Positions 25,671-35,069 are shown, numbered from the stretch's first letter. The stretch is 64,000 nt of DNA from JBEKYD01 sp049511335 (GCA_049511335.1 JBEKYD010000004.1:11394-75393), one strand, 5' to 3'. Notes: generated by a model not told the origin, from the sequence alone. Numbers and translations are program-made.

Positions 25671-26954
25671 ATGGTGCGTGTTCGAGGCGTGGCTCTGTTT
25701 CTGACGCTTGCGGCGATTCCGTGTGTGCCTCTTGCCGGACAGCAGGCTGCGCGTCCCAAGGACGTCCGCGAGGCGGCCAAAGCCGGCTCGAGCGCCATCC
25801 CTCGCCTGACGCAATATCTTAAAGATCCCAGCCTGGACGTGCGCGCCGAGGCGGTCAAACAGATCACCGAGATAGGGCCGCCGCGCAGCCTGGATCCACT
25901 GGTCCTGGCTACCCACGATTCGGACGCCCAGATCCAGATTCTGGCCACCGATGGGCTGGTTAACTACTATCTGCCGGGATACTTCAAAAGCGGCCTGAGC
26001 GGGTCGCTGCGGCGTGTTGGCACGGACATTAAGGGCAGATTCAGCGATACCAACGACCAGGCGATCGACCGCTATATCAACGTTCGACCGGATGTCGTGA
26101 CGGCGATCGTAGGGGTGCTCGACAACGGCGCCACGCGGGACGCAAAAGCGAATGCCGCGCGGGCCTTGGGCGTGCTGCGGGCGGGAGCCGCGGTGGACGG
26201 CCTGGTTGCCGCCGCGCATTCCAAGGACGGCGCCTTGATCTACGAGACGGTGGTGGCGCTGGAGAAGATTCGCGATGAATCGGCTGGGCCGCGGCTGGAA
26301 TTCCTGATGCACGATCTGGATCCCAAGGTTCAGGTTGCGGCCATTGAAGCGGTCGGACTGCTACGCGATACGGGGGCCCGCTCCGGGCTGATCGACGTTC
26401 TGAACCAGAGCGACAATGCGCGCGTCAAGCGCACCGCGCTCACGTCGCTCGCCATGCTGCCGGCCGAGAGCAATCGCGCCGTCTACCAGCAGTACATTCG
26501 CGACAAAGACGACAAACTGCGGGCCGCCGCGGCGGAAGGCTTCGCGCGCTTGCGCAAGCCAGCCGATACACCTATGCTGGACCAGGCCTGGAAGGATGAA
26601 ATGAAGCCGCAGGTTCGCCTGGCGCTGGCTTTCGCCCTGGTCATGCACGGCCAGGTTGGGCTGAGCGAGCTTAGCCCGCTGCAATACCTCATCAACAACC
26701 TGGATTCGGCCGCGTATAGCGGGATTGCCCAGCCCTACCTGACGGAACTGGCTCGCGAAGACATGGTCCGAAAGGCGCTATACGGGCCTCTGGAGAGCGG
26801 GACCAAGTTGGAAAAAATCGGTTTGGCCCAGGTTTTGGGCTCGAGCGGCGACCAACACAGCCTGGACGCACTGAACAAGCTGAAAGACGACCCGAGCCCG
26901 GAGGTTGCGCAGGCCGCGCTCACAGCCATACGCAACCTGCAATCCAGGCTTTGA
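25671..26954 (+). CDS. Secreted HEAT-repeat protein
   Basis: ATG 25671 (AAGGAT upstream) gives 427 residues. A signal peptide (GVALFLTLAAIPCVPLAG) is followed by about eight to nine HEAT/PBS-lyase-like repeats of roughly 30 residues (DPSLDVRAEAVKQITEIG, HDLDPKVQVAAIEAVGLL, KDDPSPEVAQAALTAIRNL). Probably a periplasmic scaffold. Partner unknown. Confidence 0.85.
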   Translation: MVRVRGVALFLTLAAIPCVPLAGQQAARPKDVREAAKAGSSAIPRLTQYLKDPSLDVRAEAVKQITEIGPPRSLDPLVLATHDSDAQIQILATDGLVNYYLPGYFKSGLSGSLRRVGTDIKGRFSDTNDQAIDRYINVRPDVVTAIVGVLDNGATRDAKANAARALGVLRAGAAVDGLVAAAHSKDGALIYETVVALEKIRDESAGPRLEFLMHDLDPKVQVAAIEAVGLLRDTGARSGLIDVLNQSDNARVKRTALTSLAMLPAESNRAVYQQYIRDKDDKLRAAAAEGFARLRKPADTPMLDQAWKDEMKPQVRLALAFALVMHGQVGLSELSPLQYLINNLDSAAYSGIAQPYLTELAREDMVRKALYGPLESGTKLEKIGLAQVLGSSGDQHSLDALNKLKDDPSPEVAQAALTAIRNLQSRL

Positions 26955-26958
26955 ACCC

Positions 26959-27168
26959 TTACTTCGCCCTTCTCTGCTTTTGCTGACCGACGCGCACCTT
27001 GAAGTGTTGTTGCTTAGATTCCTGAAACGCCTTGTGGTCGTGGCGTGCCACGGCATCCGCCAGGTACTGATCGACATTGGCCGCCTTGGGCAGCACCGCC
27101 ATCAGGGTGAAAGTGTCGTTGCAGGTCGGGCAGTAAGGCCGGAACCGTTTCACATTGGGAATGGGCAT
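26959..27168 (-). CDS. Small protein with a CPTC motif
   Basis: This 69-residue basic protein has one Cys pair (YCPTC, Cys13/Cys16) near the N-terminus and a Gln/Lys-rich C-terminus. ATG 27168 is preceded at nine bases by TATAAT with a TG extension on this strand (27178-27183), so a leaderless message is likely and supports it being a gene. Convergent with the HEAT-repeat gene (4-bp gap). Confidence 0.55.
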   Translation of the reverse strand: MPIPNVKRFRPYCPTCNDTFTLMAVLPKAANVDQYLADAVARHDHKAFQESKQQHFKVRVGQQKQRRAK

Positions 27169-27177
27169 AACTTACAT

Positions 27178-27186
27178 ATTATACCA
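27178..27186 (-). promoter_or_regulatory. Extended -10 element for the CPTC small protein
   Basis: On the minus strand TGGTATAAT (TATAAT at 27178-27183) ends nine bases before ATG 27168 with no ribosome site between. Confidence 0.6.
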
Positions 27187-27290
27187 GCCCATGCTTTGCC
27201 GCCGGATCGAAGGGTGTTTGACGGTTTTGGATTTGGGCGGCTCGCGCCCGGCATCGTGTTGGTATCGTTGAGGGGAAGGCTGGGCACCGG

Positions 27291-27319
27291 TTGTTGCCGG
27301 GCGGCATAAAGATTATAGT
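27291..27319 (+). promoter_or_regulatory. Promoter candidate of pgsA
   Basis: TTGTTG (27291-27296) and TATAGT (27314-27319) are 17 bases apart. The -10 ends 13 bases before ATG 27333 and the interval lacks a Shine-Dalgarno sequence. Confidence 0.5.
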
Positions 27320-27332
27320 TTGGTTTGGACGG

Positions 27333-28025
27333 ATGAATCTTCCGAACGCGCTTACTATTCTCCGAATTTTCTTCGTGCCGCTGCTGGTGGCTGCGCTGGT
27401 CGACGACAATCTGGGCTTCGTTGTCCGCGGCTATGCCATCACCAACGAGTGGCTGGCACTGGCTATTTTCCTTTCGGCCGCGTTGACGGACCTATTGGAC
27501 GGGTACCTGGCGCGCCGCTGGAAACAGGTAACCACGATTGGCACGCTGCTCGACCCGATTGCCGATAAGCTGCTGATATCGGCGGCGTTGATTTCGTTGG
27601 TCGAGGTACGCGTGCTGCCGGCATGGATGGCGATCCTCATCATTGGCCGCGAGTTTGCCGTATCCGGCTTGCGGGCGATTGCGGCAGCGGAGCGGTATAC
27701 CATCAAAGCGAGCGATCTGGGAAAGACAAAGATGGCATCCCAGGTAGTGGCGGTCTCGTGCTTGCTGTTGAGCGTACGCCATCCCCAAATGCACCGGCTG
27801 GGGTTGTGGATGATGTGGGCGGTGATCTTCTTCGCACTGCTCAGCGCGGTGAGCTATTTCCGCAAATTCTGGCACAAGGTGGATGCGCGGGTGAAGAAGC
27901 GGCGGCGGCGCGAGCTGCTGTTATTGGAGCGGAAGCGGCAGCAGGAAATGATGGCTCAAAGAGGATCGAGGGGGGCTCCCGAATTGCGCGCGGCGACAAT
28001 CTGGAAGCCGCCGGAAGTGAGCTGA
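27333..28025 (+). CDS. pgsA: CDP-diacylglycerol-glycerol-3-phosphate 3-phosphatidyltransferase
   Basis: This 230-residue membrane enzyme has the full CDP-alcohol phosphotransferase signature: Asp53, Asp56, Gly57, Ala60, Arg61, Gly70, Asp74 and Asp78 (DLLDGYLARR...GTLLDPIADK). It makes phosphatidylglycerol phosphate. Four or more membrane helices are visible. The C-terminus is a long basic tail (VDARVKKRRRRELLLLERKRQQEMMAQRG), longer than usual, whose last 23 codons overlap the 3' end of the convergent rodZ-like gene. Confidence 0.9.
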   Translation: MNLPNALTILRIFFVPLLVAALVDDNLGFVVRGYAITNEWLALAIFLSAALTDLLDGYLARRWKQVTTIGTLLDPIADKLLISAALISLVEVRVLPAWMAILIIGREFAVSGLRAIAAAERYTIKASDLGKTKMASQVVAVSCLLLSVRHPQMHRLGLWMMWAVIFFALLSAVSYFRKFWHKVDARVKKRRRRELLLLERKRQQEMMAQRGSRGAPELRAATIWKPPEVS

Positions 28026-28930
28026 AGGTTACGAACCTCTCCGTGAGAACCGACCGAGCCAATCGGCTTCCCGTTCAGCGTAATGGTGACCCCTCCGGCG
28101 TTACCCACCTCGAGAAACACGTTCGACGCGGCCTCGACAGTGCGGCTCTGGTTGGGGCTCAAAGTGCCCGAGTACAGGTATTTGCCATCGGAGCGTACGA
28201 GGATCCACACCGGTTCTTCGGCGGTGAGGTCCACGCGGACGGTGCCATGGCCGCCCACGACATCGCTCGCGCGTAAGACCGCGCTGGCTGCCTGAGGAGC
28301 GGGACTCGCGTCCGCTGGAGGGCTGGTGCGCGACTCCGGGGTGGCGGCCCCAGCTCCCGCCGCCGGAGTGGTTGGAGCAGCGGGCGCCGGAACGGGCTGC
28401 GGCATCGTGCCCTGCGCAGGCGTCTCCGTCTTGGGCGCGCTGGTTTGCGCAATGACACGAGTTGGCTGGGACGCCCGCCGCCGCTCGTGCTGCCACCAGG
28501 TATACACACCGGAGCAGACCACCATCACCAGAAGGACCAGTGCCAGGGAGCGCACGGAGGAGAACCACCGGCCGCGGGCATCCGCCACTCCCTGCCATTC
28601 CTCCAGGCGAGCCACTTGGATGGACTTGGCGCCGGACTTTACCGGGAGAGCGGGCGTTTCCACGAACACGGGCGCCTCGGTAGGTTCTGGAGGAGGCTGT
28701 TCCAGCAACTCGCGAACCGCATTGCCTATCTCTTCTTCATCCAAGCCGACCAAACGGGCGTATTGCCGGACAAAGCTGCGCGCGAACACGCCACCGGGGA
28801 GCTTTGAAAAATCGTCGCACTCAATGGCTTCGAGGAGACGATGGGAAAGCTTAAGCTCTTGGGAGATCTGGTCCAGACTGATGTTTTTTTTCAGGCGCTC
28901 CCGGCGTAAGCTCTCGCCGATGGGTGTCAT
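27956..28930 (-). CDS. rodZ: RodZ-like cytoskeletal/HTH membrane protein (DUF4115)
   Basis: This 324-residue protein has an N-terminal Xre-like helix-turn-helix (IGESLRRERLKKNISLDQISQELKLSHRLLEAIE, about 4-70), a single membrane segment (SLALVLLVMVVCSGVYTWW, about 127-147), a Pro/Ala-rich periplasmic linker and a beta-rich C-terminal DUF4115 domain (VRVDLTAEEPVWILVRSDGK). RodZ-type proteins link MreB to the envelope. The 70-bp convergent overlap with pgsA should limit simultaneous expression. Confidence 0.85.
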   Translation of the reverse strand: MTPIGESLRRERLKKNISLDQISQELKLSHRLLEAIECDDFSKLPGGVFARSFVRQYARLVGLDEEEIGNAVRELLEQPPPEPTEAPVFVETPALPVKSGAKSIQVARLEEWQGVADARGRWFSSVRSLALVLLVMVVCSGVYTWWQHERRRASQPTRVIAQTSAPKTETPAQGTMPQPVPAPAAPTTPAAGAGAATPESRTSPPADASPAPQAASAVLRASDVVGGHGTVRVDLTAEEPVWILVRSDGKYLYSGTLSPNQSRTVEAASNVFLEVGNAGGVTITLNGKPIGSVGSHGEVRNLQLTSGGFQIVAARNSGAPLDPL

Positions 28931-29131
28931 ATTAGCTAACCCCGTATCTCCTCCTTATCATACAAGACCGCGCCGATAAGACGCCAGTCCGGGAAAAGCC
29001 TAGTGATTTCTCGCACATAGCCTCCAAGGCGGGCCGCCGCAAAAGGTCCGCCAAAACATCTGCACTTATCAGTGTTTAATCGGCGGATCTAAGGAAAATC
29101 TTTACGGCTCCTCAGGCGCGGCGCGAGGGAT

Positions 29132-30451
29132 TCACAGGCCGCCGATGGAGCAGGCGGCCGCGGCGGCTTGCGCTTCCTGTCGCGGGAAGAAGGGAGATAC
29201 CGCGGATAGGGAACGGCCGAGGGACTCGCGCGAGCCCTGGCAGCCGCCCTGCGCAACCGCGGCCAGATGACGCCAGGCGACGGCATCGGCGCGCAGGCTT
29301 GGCGCCACGTCGAAATTGAGGGCGCTCGAAAACTCTTCTTCCGCGCGTGCGTAGTCCTTTCGCCGATAAAGCATAATGCCCCGGTACAGGTGCGCATCGC
29401 CCGACGCCAGTTCCCGAGCCGAAGCGAAGGCGGCGCGACTCGCCAAGTTATAGTCGGTCAGGGCATCGTCCAAATGCCCACTCCGTTCGCTGGCCAGCGC
29501 TCGCAGATAGAAGGCGCGCGCGTTTTCCCGGCTGACGTTGGCGGCGCGATCCAAAGTAGCGATGGCGCCGGCGTAATCGCCGCCTAGGAGACGCGCCCCG
29601 CCCCAGTCGGTCAGGGAAGTGGGCCAATCCGGCTGCGGGCGCAAGCGGTCGAACCAACCCGCGTTGCCGCGATCCCGGTCCCAATCGGCTATGGCTTGCC
29701 TGTAGCGGGCCGCGGCCTCGGGATACCTGGCATCCTGAAAGGCCTGCCGCCCTTCGACCCAGTTCTGCCAGCCGGCCGCCGCCGGGCTGGAAAAATCGCG
29801 GGCCGCGCGGGCCAGATCGCCGGAGCGGAGAGCGATCCAACCCAGCCATTCGCGGCCCACATCGGCATACGCCTGGCATAATTCGGGGGTGGTGAGTTCT
29901 TCGCCGCAGGAGGGGTGATTTTCCGCCTCTACAAGGGCTCCCTCGGCAGCGGACATCGCGGTGGTGTTGGCGGGAGCGCCGTTGCTCGGACCGTCGGCCT
30001 CCGTGGCGTGAATGCGGGCGAGCGCCTCGACTACCGGTAGAATCTCCGGTACGGGCGGGACGGCCTGATTTCGCTTTGCGGGGTGCGCCGCCGGCCAAGT
30101 TCCCATGGCCAGGTGAAATTCGGATGCTGCCTGGTCCCATAGTTGCGGCCCATTGCCGGGCACGGTCTGGTTCCCCAACGCCGCCGCTACCAACGCGCAG
30201 TAGCCTTTGCGGTAATGGATGCGAGGCAGTTGGCCGGGAGAGGCGATGGCGACCAACGCCGCTTCCGATTGCAGACAAGCGGATGCCTGAACCAAACCGG
30301 GGGAAACGGCCAGAGCAACGCTTTCGTAGTCGGCTTGCGCGCGCGCCGACAAGTCAGCGCGCTGAGCTTCTCCGCCTGCCCATACCCCCGGCACCATAAC
30401 TATTGTCAGTGCGAAAATAGTACCCGAACGGGCCCTGTTCTCAGGCTTCAT
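29132..30451 (-). CDS. TPR-repeat protein, probably exported
   Basis: ATG 30451 has a good ribosome site (AAGAAGGTAGGT) and a hydrophobic start (GTIFALTIVMVPGVWAGG). It encodes about 439 residues. The second half shows TPR-like pairs (ARAARDFSSPAAAGWQNWVEGRQAFQDARYPEAAARYRQAI, YAGAIATLDRAANV, DYARAEEEFSSALNF). No catalytic motif. Probably a periplasmic adaptor; partner unknown. Confidence 0.75.
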   Translation of the reverse strand: MKPENRARSGTIFALTIVMVPGVWAGGEAQRADLSARAQADYESVALAVSPGLVQASACLQSEAALVAIASPGQLPRIHYRKGYCALVAAALGNQTVPGNGPQLWDQAASEFHLAMGTWPAAHPAKRNQAVPPVPEILPVVEALARIHATEADGPSNGAPANTTAMSAAEGALVEAENHPSCGEELTTPELCQAYADVGREWLGWIALRSGDLARAARDFSSPAAAGWQNWVEGRQAFQDARYPEAAARYRQAIADWDRDRGNAGWFDRLRPQPDWPTSLTDWGGARLLGGDYAGAIATLDRAANVSRENARAFYLRALASERSGHLDDALTDYNLASRAAFASARELASGDAHLYRGIMLYRRKDYARAEEEFSSALNFDVAPSLRADAVAWRHLAAVAQGGCQGSRESLGRSLSAVSPFFPRQEAQAAAAACSIGGL

Positions 30452-30596
30452 ACCTACCTTCTTGCATCCGGAGGGCCGCTCTACAAGGACTGAAGCAGGA
30501 ACAGGATCCGCGAGTCGTCCGATCGCGGATAGGGAGCCGGAGTGTAAAAGTCGGGCCCGCTCTTTGAGTGCTTCTTCCATTCTACCAACGGGGCGG

Positions 30597-31862
30597 TCAA
30601 CGCGTATAGATCGTCACATCCACGTTCATGCCGGGCCGCAGGATCAGGCCACTATCGTGGTCGACCAGGATCTTCACAGGGATGCGCTGCACCACTTTCA
30701 CGAAGTTGCCGGTGGCATTCTCCGGCGGCAGCAGGCTCATGCGGGCGCCGGTGGCGCCGGCAATCGAATCCACATGGCCAATCACGCTTTTACCGTACAT
30801 GTCCACGTGGATTTCGGCGCGCTGGCCGGGTTCGACGTGAGCAAGCTGGGTCTCCTTGAAATTAGCGGTGACCCAGGTGGTGTTGAGCGGGATGACAGCC
30901 ATGAGCGCCTGACCGGGCTGCACCACCTGGCCCACTTCGACGCTCTTGCGGGTAACCACGCCGTCCACCGGCGCGACGAGGGTGGTATAGCTGAGCTGGA
31001 GTTGGGCGGCTTCGAGGCTCGCGCGCGCCTCGGAGACGGCGGCGGCGGCGGTGGCGGCATCCGCCTGGCGGATGGCCACCTGTTTGCGGTTGGCCTGGGA
31101 AAACGTCAATTGCGCCTTGGCCCGATCGAGCTGCGAGCGGGCGGCCTGGAGGGCGGCCTGTTTGCTAGCAGCGTTTTCGCGCGCGGATTCCAGCTTCTGC
31201 TGGTCGGCGCGCAACTGGCTGGCGGCAACCTTGGCGGCGGCCACGTAGGCGTCGTACTGGAGCTGGGAGATCTCGGCCTTGTCGACCAGCGGCTTCATGC
31301 GGGCGAGATCGGCCTGCGCCTTGTCGTTGTCGGCTTCGCGCGCGTGCACGTTGGCTTCGGCAACCGCAAGGTCGGAGCCGGCGGCTTGCTGGGCGCCAAT
31401 GCGGGCACGTTCCAGCTCGGCCTCGGCATCGGCCACCGCGGCCGAGGAAGCGTCCGTGGTGGATTCGGTGGTCTGGCTCGTCAGCGGAACGCCCACTTCG
31501 GCTGACCGCAACTGGCTTTCGGCGCTTTCGAGGTTGGCCTGGGCCAGATCGACGCGCGCCTGGTAATCGCGCGGGTCGATGCGAACCAGCACCTGGCCCT
31601 GCTTGACCGGCTGGTTATCGAGCACCGCGACCTCGACCACGTTGCCGCTGATCTTGGGGGCAATAGCCGTGATATGGCCATCCACTTCGGCGTCGTCCGA
31701 CGAGACCTGATTTTCGAAGTGAAAATACAGTCCTACACCCACCGCCGCGGCGACGAGCACCAGCAGAAGCACCCACTTGGCGCGGTTGTTTCGGGCCGGC
31801 GTTCGATCCGCCGGCGCTTCCGTTGCGGGCAGCGTTGCCACAGGTTCCTCCAACGATTGCAT
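30597..31862 (-). CDS. emrA: EmrA/HlyD-type membrane fusion protein
   Basis: This 421-residue protein has one N-terminal membrane anchor (KWVLLLVLVAAAVGVGLYFHF), a biotinyl-lipoyl-like half (DGHITAIAPKISGNVVEVAVLDNQPVKQGQVL), a long alpha-hairpin of Ala/Gln/Glu repeats (about 95-240) and the second lipoyl half (LVAPVDGVVTRKSVEVGQVV). It bridges the inner-membrane DHA2 pump and the outer-membrane channel. Its ATG directly follows the pump stop with no gap. Last gene of a leftward tripartite-efflux operon. Confidence 0.92.
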   Translation of the reverse strand: MQSLEEPVATLPATEAPADRTPARNNRAKWVLLLVLVAAAVGVGLYFHFENQVSSDDAEVDGHITAIAPKISGNVVEVAVLDNQPVKQGQVLVRIDPRDYQARVDLAQANLESAESQLRSAEVGVPLTSQTTESTTDASSAAVADAEAELERARIGAQQAAGSDLAVAEANVHAREADNDKAQADLARMKPLVDKAEISQLQYDAYVAAAKVAASQLRADQQKLESARENAASKQAALQAARSQLDRAKAQLTFSQANRKQVAIRQADAATAAAAVSEARASLEAAQLQLSYTTLVAPVDGVVTRKSVEVGQVVQPGQALMAVIPLNTTWVTANFKETQLAHVEPGQRAEIHVDMYGKSVIGHVDSIAGATGARMSLLPPENATGNFVKVVQRIPVKILVDHDSGLILRPGMNVDVTIYTR

Positions 31863-33392
31863 CTATTCCACCATAACCGGTCCCTTGGGGGGCCCGGCCT
31901 TTCTCATGAAAAACATCAAGGGTACGATGGCCATAAACAAGACGGCCATCGCCAAAAAAGCGTCCGCGAACGAGAGCATAGTAGCCTGACGCAGCATGCC
32001 GCCGTAAATCAAGCCCTGCGCCTGCGCGTCCGCACCCCCCAGGCCGGCGCCGCGCGTTCCGACCATGGCGGCGGTATTGGCCAGCGAGGTGCGGAAGACG
32101 GGGTCATAGGGTGTCAGATGCGCTACCAGCGTTTGCTGATGCATCTGCGCGCGGCGGGCCAGCAGCGTGGTAATGGCGGCGATGCCCGAGCTGCCGCCGA
32201 TATTGCGGGCCAGGTTGAACAGCCCGGCGGCATAATTCGTCCGCTCTTTGGGTATGAAAGCGAAGGCGGCGGCGCTGATCGGCACAAACAGGAATCCCAG
32301 CCCGAAGCTCTGCACCACGCGAGCCCGCACGGCCGACCCGTAATCCACGCCGAGGTTGAATCGCGACATCATCAGCAGTCCGGTGGCGGAGACCACCACC
32401 CCGAAAATCACCAGCCAGCGCGCCTCGAACTTCTTCAGTAACAAGCCGACCACCGGCATGCAAACGCAGACCGCGAGGCCGCCGGGGGAGAGCACCATCC
32501 CGCTGAGCATGGCCGTATAGCCGAGCAGGGTCTGCAGAAACAGGGGCAGCAGCATGGTGCTGGCATAGAGGACGAACCCCATTACCAACATGGAGACGGT
32601 CGCCAGGGTGAAATTGCGGTCCTTCAGGACGCGGAAATCGATCACCGGGTGTTTGTGGCGCAGCTCCCAAAAAACCACCGTGACCAGCGCCAGCACGGTG
32701 ATCGCGGCGAAGGTAACGATGAAATTGGAGGAAAACCAGTCGTTTCTCTGCCCTTCGTCAAGGACCACTTCGAGCGAACCCAATCCGAGCGCCAGCAGGC
32801 CGAAGCCGGCGTAGTCGATTTTCAGGCCGTCCCCGAGCGAGCGCCGGACCAGATAGGGCGGGTCGAAAACCAGCATCGCCGTCAAGATCAAAGACAGGAG
32901 ACCAACCGGCAGATTGATGATGAAAATCCAGCGCCAGGTAAAGTTGTCGGTGATCCAACCGCCGAGCGTGGGGCCGACGATGGGCGCCACTACCACGCCT
33001 AGGCCGAATGCCGCCATGGCCATGCCGTGCTTTTCGCGCGGAAAGGTCTCCACCAGGATGGCCTGCGATATAGGCTGGAGGGCGCCCCCGCCCAGACCTT
33101 GCAGCACGCGAAAGAAGATCAAGAGGCCGAGCGTGGGCGCCAGGCCGCAAAGCACCGAGGAGACCGTGAAAAGGGTCACGCAGATCATGTAAAAGCGCTT
33201 GCGGCCCATCAACATGGAGAACCAGCCGCCCATGGGCAGAATAATGGCGTTCGAAACCAGGTAACTGGTGAGGATCCAGGTGGCTTCGTCCACGTCCGCC
33301 GAAAGGTTGCCGGCGATGTGCGGCAGGGCGACGTTGGCCACGCTGGTGTCGAGCACTTCCATGAAGGTCGCCAGCATGACCGTCATGGCCAC
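31863..33392 (-). CDS. emrB: DHA2-family (EmrB-like) drug efflux transporter
   Basis: This 509-residue protein has 14 membrane segments, with the family motifs VLDTSVANVALPHIAGN near the N-terminus and GRKRFYMICVTLFTVSS. It exports drugs or other hydrophobic compounds by proton antiport. Only ATG 33392 or GTG 33398 can serve as start; the conserved preceding residues (PQINPWIV) are encoded upstream but no standard start codon lies before them, so the N-terminus is short or uses an unusual codon. It sits 49 bp after tolC and abuts emrA. Confidence 0.92.
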   Translation of the reverse strand: MAMTVMLATFMEVLDTSVANVALPHIAGNLSADVDEATWILTSYLVSNAIILPMGGWFSMLMGRKRFYMICVTLFTVSSVLCGLAPTLGLLIFFRVLQGLGGGALQPISQAILVETFPREKHGMAMAAFGLGVVVAPIVGPTLGGWITDNFTWRWIFIINLPVGLLSLILTAMLVFDPPYLVRRSLGDGLKIDYAGFGLLALGLGSLEVVLDEGQRNDWFSSNFIVTFAAITVLALVTVVFWELRHKHPVIDFRVLKDRNFTLATVSMLVMGFVLYASTMLLPLFLQTLLGYTAMLSGMVLSPGGLAVCVCMPVVGLLLKKFEARWLVIFGVVVSATGLLMMSRFNLGVDYGSAVRARVVQSFGLGFLFVPISAAAFAFIPKERTNYAAGLFNLARNIGGSSGIAAITTLLARRAQMHQQTLVAHLTPYDPVFRTSLANTAAMVGTRGAGLGGADAQAQGLIYGGMLRQATMLSFADAFLAMAVLFMAIVPLMFFMRKAGPPKGPVMVE

Positions 33393-33441
33393 GATCCACG
33401 GATTGATTTGCGGAGGAGTGCCTTGTCCGTGAGTGCTTTGC

Positions 33442-34794
33442 CTACTTGGCGTAGAGCGTCTCCATCTGGCCGGCGGCGTGCGCCAGGTCGGCCCGTGCCT
33501 GGTTATAGCGATAGAGGGCCGCGATCTGGTTATCGTTGGCGCGCGCCAGGGCGTCCTGGGCGCTGATCACTTCGATATTGTTGGCCACGCCGGCCTGAAA
33601 GCGGTCGCGCGCCTGATCCACTTCCTGGCGTGCCAGCTCAATGCCTTGATTGGCCACGTCGACCTCGTTGCGGGCGGCAGCCGTCTGCGCCGCCGCGGTT
33701 TTCACTTCAAGGGCGATGCGGTTGCGCAAATCTTGTTCCTGTTGGGCGAGCTGGCGCAGGGCCAGATCGGCCTTGGCGCGTTCCGCCTGAATCCGCCCGC
33801 CGGTGAACAGGGGCACGTCCAGGCTGAAATAGAACTGGTAGAAGGGGATGACGGAGTCGGGCGTCAGGCCCAGTTGCGACCACATCCCATTGGCCGAAAC
33901 CTTGGGCAGGCGCTCCTCCGAGGCGGTCTGGCGATCTAGTTCCAGCCGGCGGTGATCGCTCGCGATGCGTTCGAGCTCGGGACGGGAAGTATAGGCGTGC
34001 TCCAGCGTTTGGTCGGCGTCGGTTTGAGGCGTCTGAAAGAACTTGCCCTGATCCGCCAGCTCGATCTTGCGTTTGGGATCGACGTTCAACAGCCGCGCCA
34101 AACCGAAGAGCGACGTTTCGAGCCCGGTTTGCGCCACGATCAGCCGTTGTTTTTCATTTTGCAGCTCCACATTGGCGCGCAAGGTATCGATGCCCGTGCC
34201 CACGCCGTTCTTTTGCAGGTCCGCGGCCTGGTCGTAAAGCGCCTGGGCCAACTGGACGCGCGATTCGGCGGCCGAAACGTCCGCCGCCGCCCGCTGGCTG
34301 CCCAGGTACTGCGACACCACCAGCAGCACGCTCTCTTCGCGCATCGCGATTTCGTCCAATCGTGCCGAGCCCACCCCGGCCTGGGACGCCTTATATCGCC
34401 GCCAGAGCGTCAGATCGAAAACCGGCGCCTGAAAGCTCAAGCCGGCCTGGAATGTCTCAAACGGCCCGATATGTTCGGGGAAGCCCGGGATCGGTCCACC
34501 GAACAGGGCTTGGACGTTTTCCCGGTTGACGGATTCGGCGACGCTGCCACCGACGCGCGGAAGCAACCCGGAACGAGCCGTCCGCACATCCTCCCTGCTC
34601 TGCGCTACCGCCAGATTTGCCAGAATCACCTGCGGGTTTTGCTTGAGAGCCAGGTTTACCGCATCGCGGAGGGTCAACTGCATCGGAGCCGCATCCTGGG
34701 CCCAACCTCGGCCACTGAGCAGCCAGAGAAAAACTCCCGCAACGGTTGTCCATCTATTGGTCACGCCTAAGAGGATGCAATCCCAGTGCCGCAT
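33442..34794 (-). CDS. tolC: TolC-like outer-membrane efflux channel
   Basis: This 450-residue protein has a signal peptide (TVAGVFLWLLSGRGWAQ) and two repeats of the outer-membrane efflux fold: LTLRDAVNLALKQNPQVILANLAVAQSREDV near the N-terminus and the second helical half ending in ALYRYNQARADLAHAAGQME. It forms the outer-membrane exit duct for the EmrAB pump that follows. ATG 34794 is the longest start; GTG 34764 would give a shorter, more usual signal peptide. Confidence 0.9.
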   Translation of the reverse strand: MRHWDCILLGVTNRWTTVAGVFLWLLSGRGWAQDAAPMQLTLRDAVNLALKQNPQVILANLAVAQSREDVRTARSGLLPRVGGSVAESVNRENVQALFGGPIPGFPEHIGPFETFQAGLSFQAPVFDLTLWRRYKASQAGVGSARLDEIAMREESVLLVVSQYLGSQRAAADVSAAESRVQLAQALYDQAADLQKNGVGTGIDTLRANVELQNEKQRLIVAQTGLETSLFGLARLLNVDPKRKIELADQGKFFQTPQTDADQTLEHAYTSRPELERIASDHRRLELDRQTASEERLPKVSANGMWSQLGLTPDSVIPFYQFYFSLDVPLFTGGRIQAERAKADLALRQLAQQEQDLRNRIALEVKTAAAQTAAARNEVDVANQGIELARQEVDQARDRFQAGVANNIEVISAQDALARANDNQIAALYRYNQARADLAHAAGQMETLYAK

Positions 34795-34897
34795 GTAAGT
34801 TGCTGATTTGATTGGAAGCCGCTGCTGCCGAGTGACAAAATATGGGCGCTAAGCAGGATTGCAGAACCCTCAAGCCCCACTTTTGACCCATCAGATA

Positions 34898-34934
34898 AAA
34901 ACGGCCGGAGAGCCATCACTCCCCGGCCGTTCGA
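34898..34934. terminator. Hairpin between the TonB relic and tolC
   Basis: ACGGCCG and CGGCCGT arms surround a short loop, with an AAAA run on the left side that reads as UUUU on the minus-strand transcript. It lies downstream of the relic tail at 34951 and before tolC and can end leftward transcripts. Confidence 0.55.
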
Positions 34935-34950
34935 TTCGGCTCAGGTTGAG

Positions 34951-35004
34951 CTAGAAGTAAACGCGCAGGCCGAATTCCATCCCCATGTCAAGTGACTTCA
35001 CCCG
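34951..35004 (-). pseudogene. Relic of the C-terminal end of an Oar-like TonB receptor
   Basis: On the minus strand the bases read RVKSLDMGMEFGLRVYF followed by a stop (TAG, complement at 34951-34953). This is the same closing pattern as the intact receptor just upstream in transcription (MEFGIRLHF, stop at 35070). No further receptor sequence precedes it, so it is a fossil of a duplicated gene. Confidence 0.65.
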
Positions 35005-35027
35005 GGCCACATCTCACACCCAATCGC

Positions 35028-35052
35028 GTCCCCCGGAGGAATGCCCGGGGGA
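35028..35052 (-). terminator. Hairpin after the second TonB receptor
   Basis: An 8-bp perfect stem (TCCCCCGG / CCGGGGGA) with a short loop lies about 18 bases beyond the receptor stop. No U-tract follows. Confidence 0.5.
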
Positions 35053-35069
35053 ACGGGCTGGTTCCGGTA

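Noticed and set aside
26011..26030. Second sigma-54-like site (TTGGCACGGACATTAAG)
   Set aside because: The -12 half does not match TTGCW and the site lies inside the HEAT-repeat gene.
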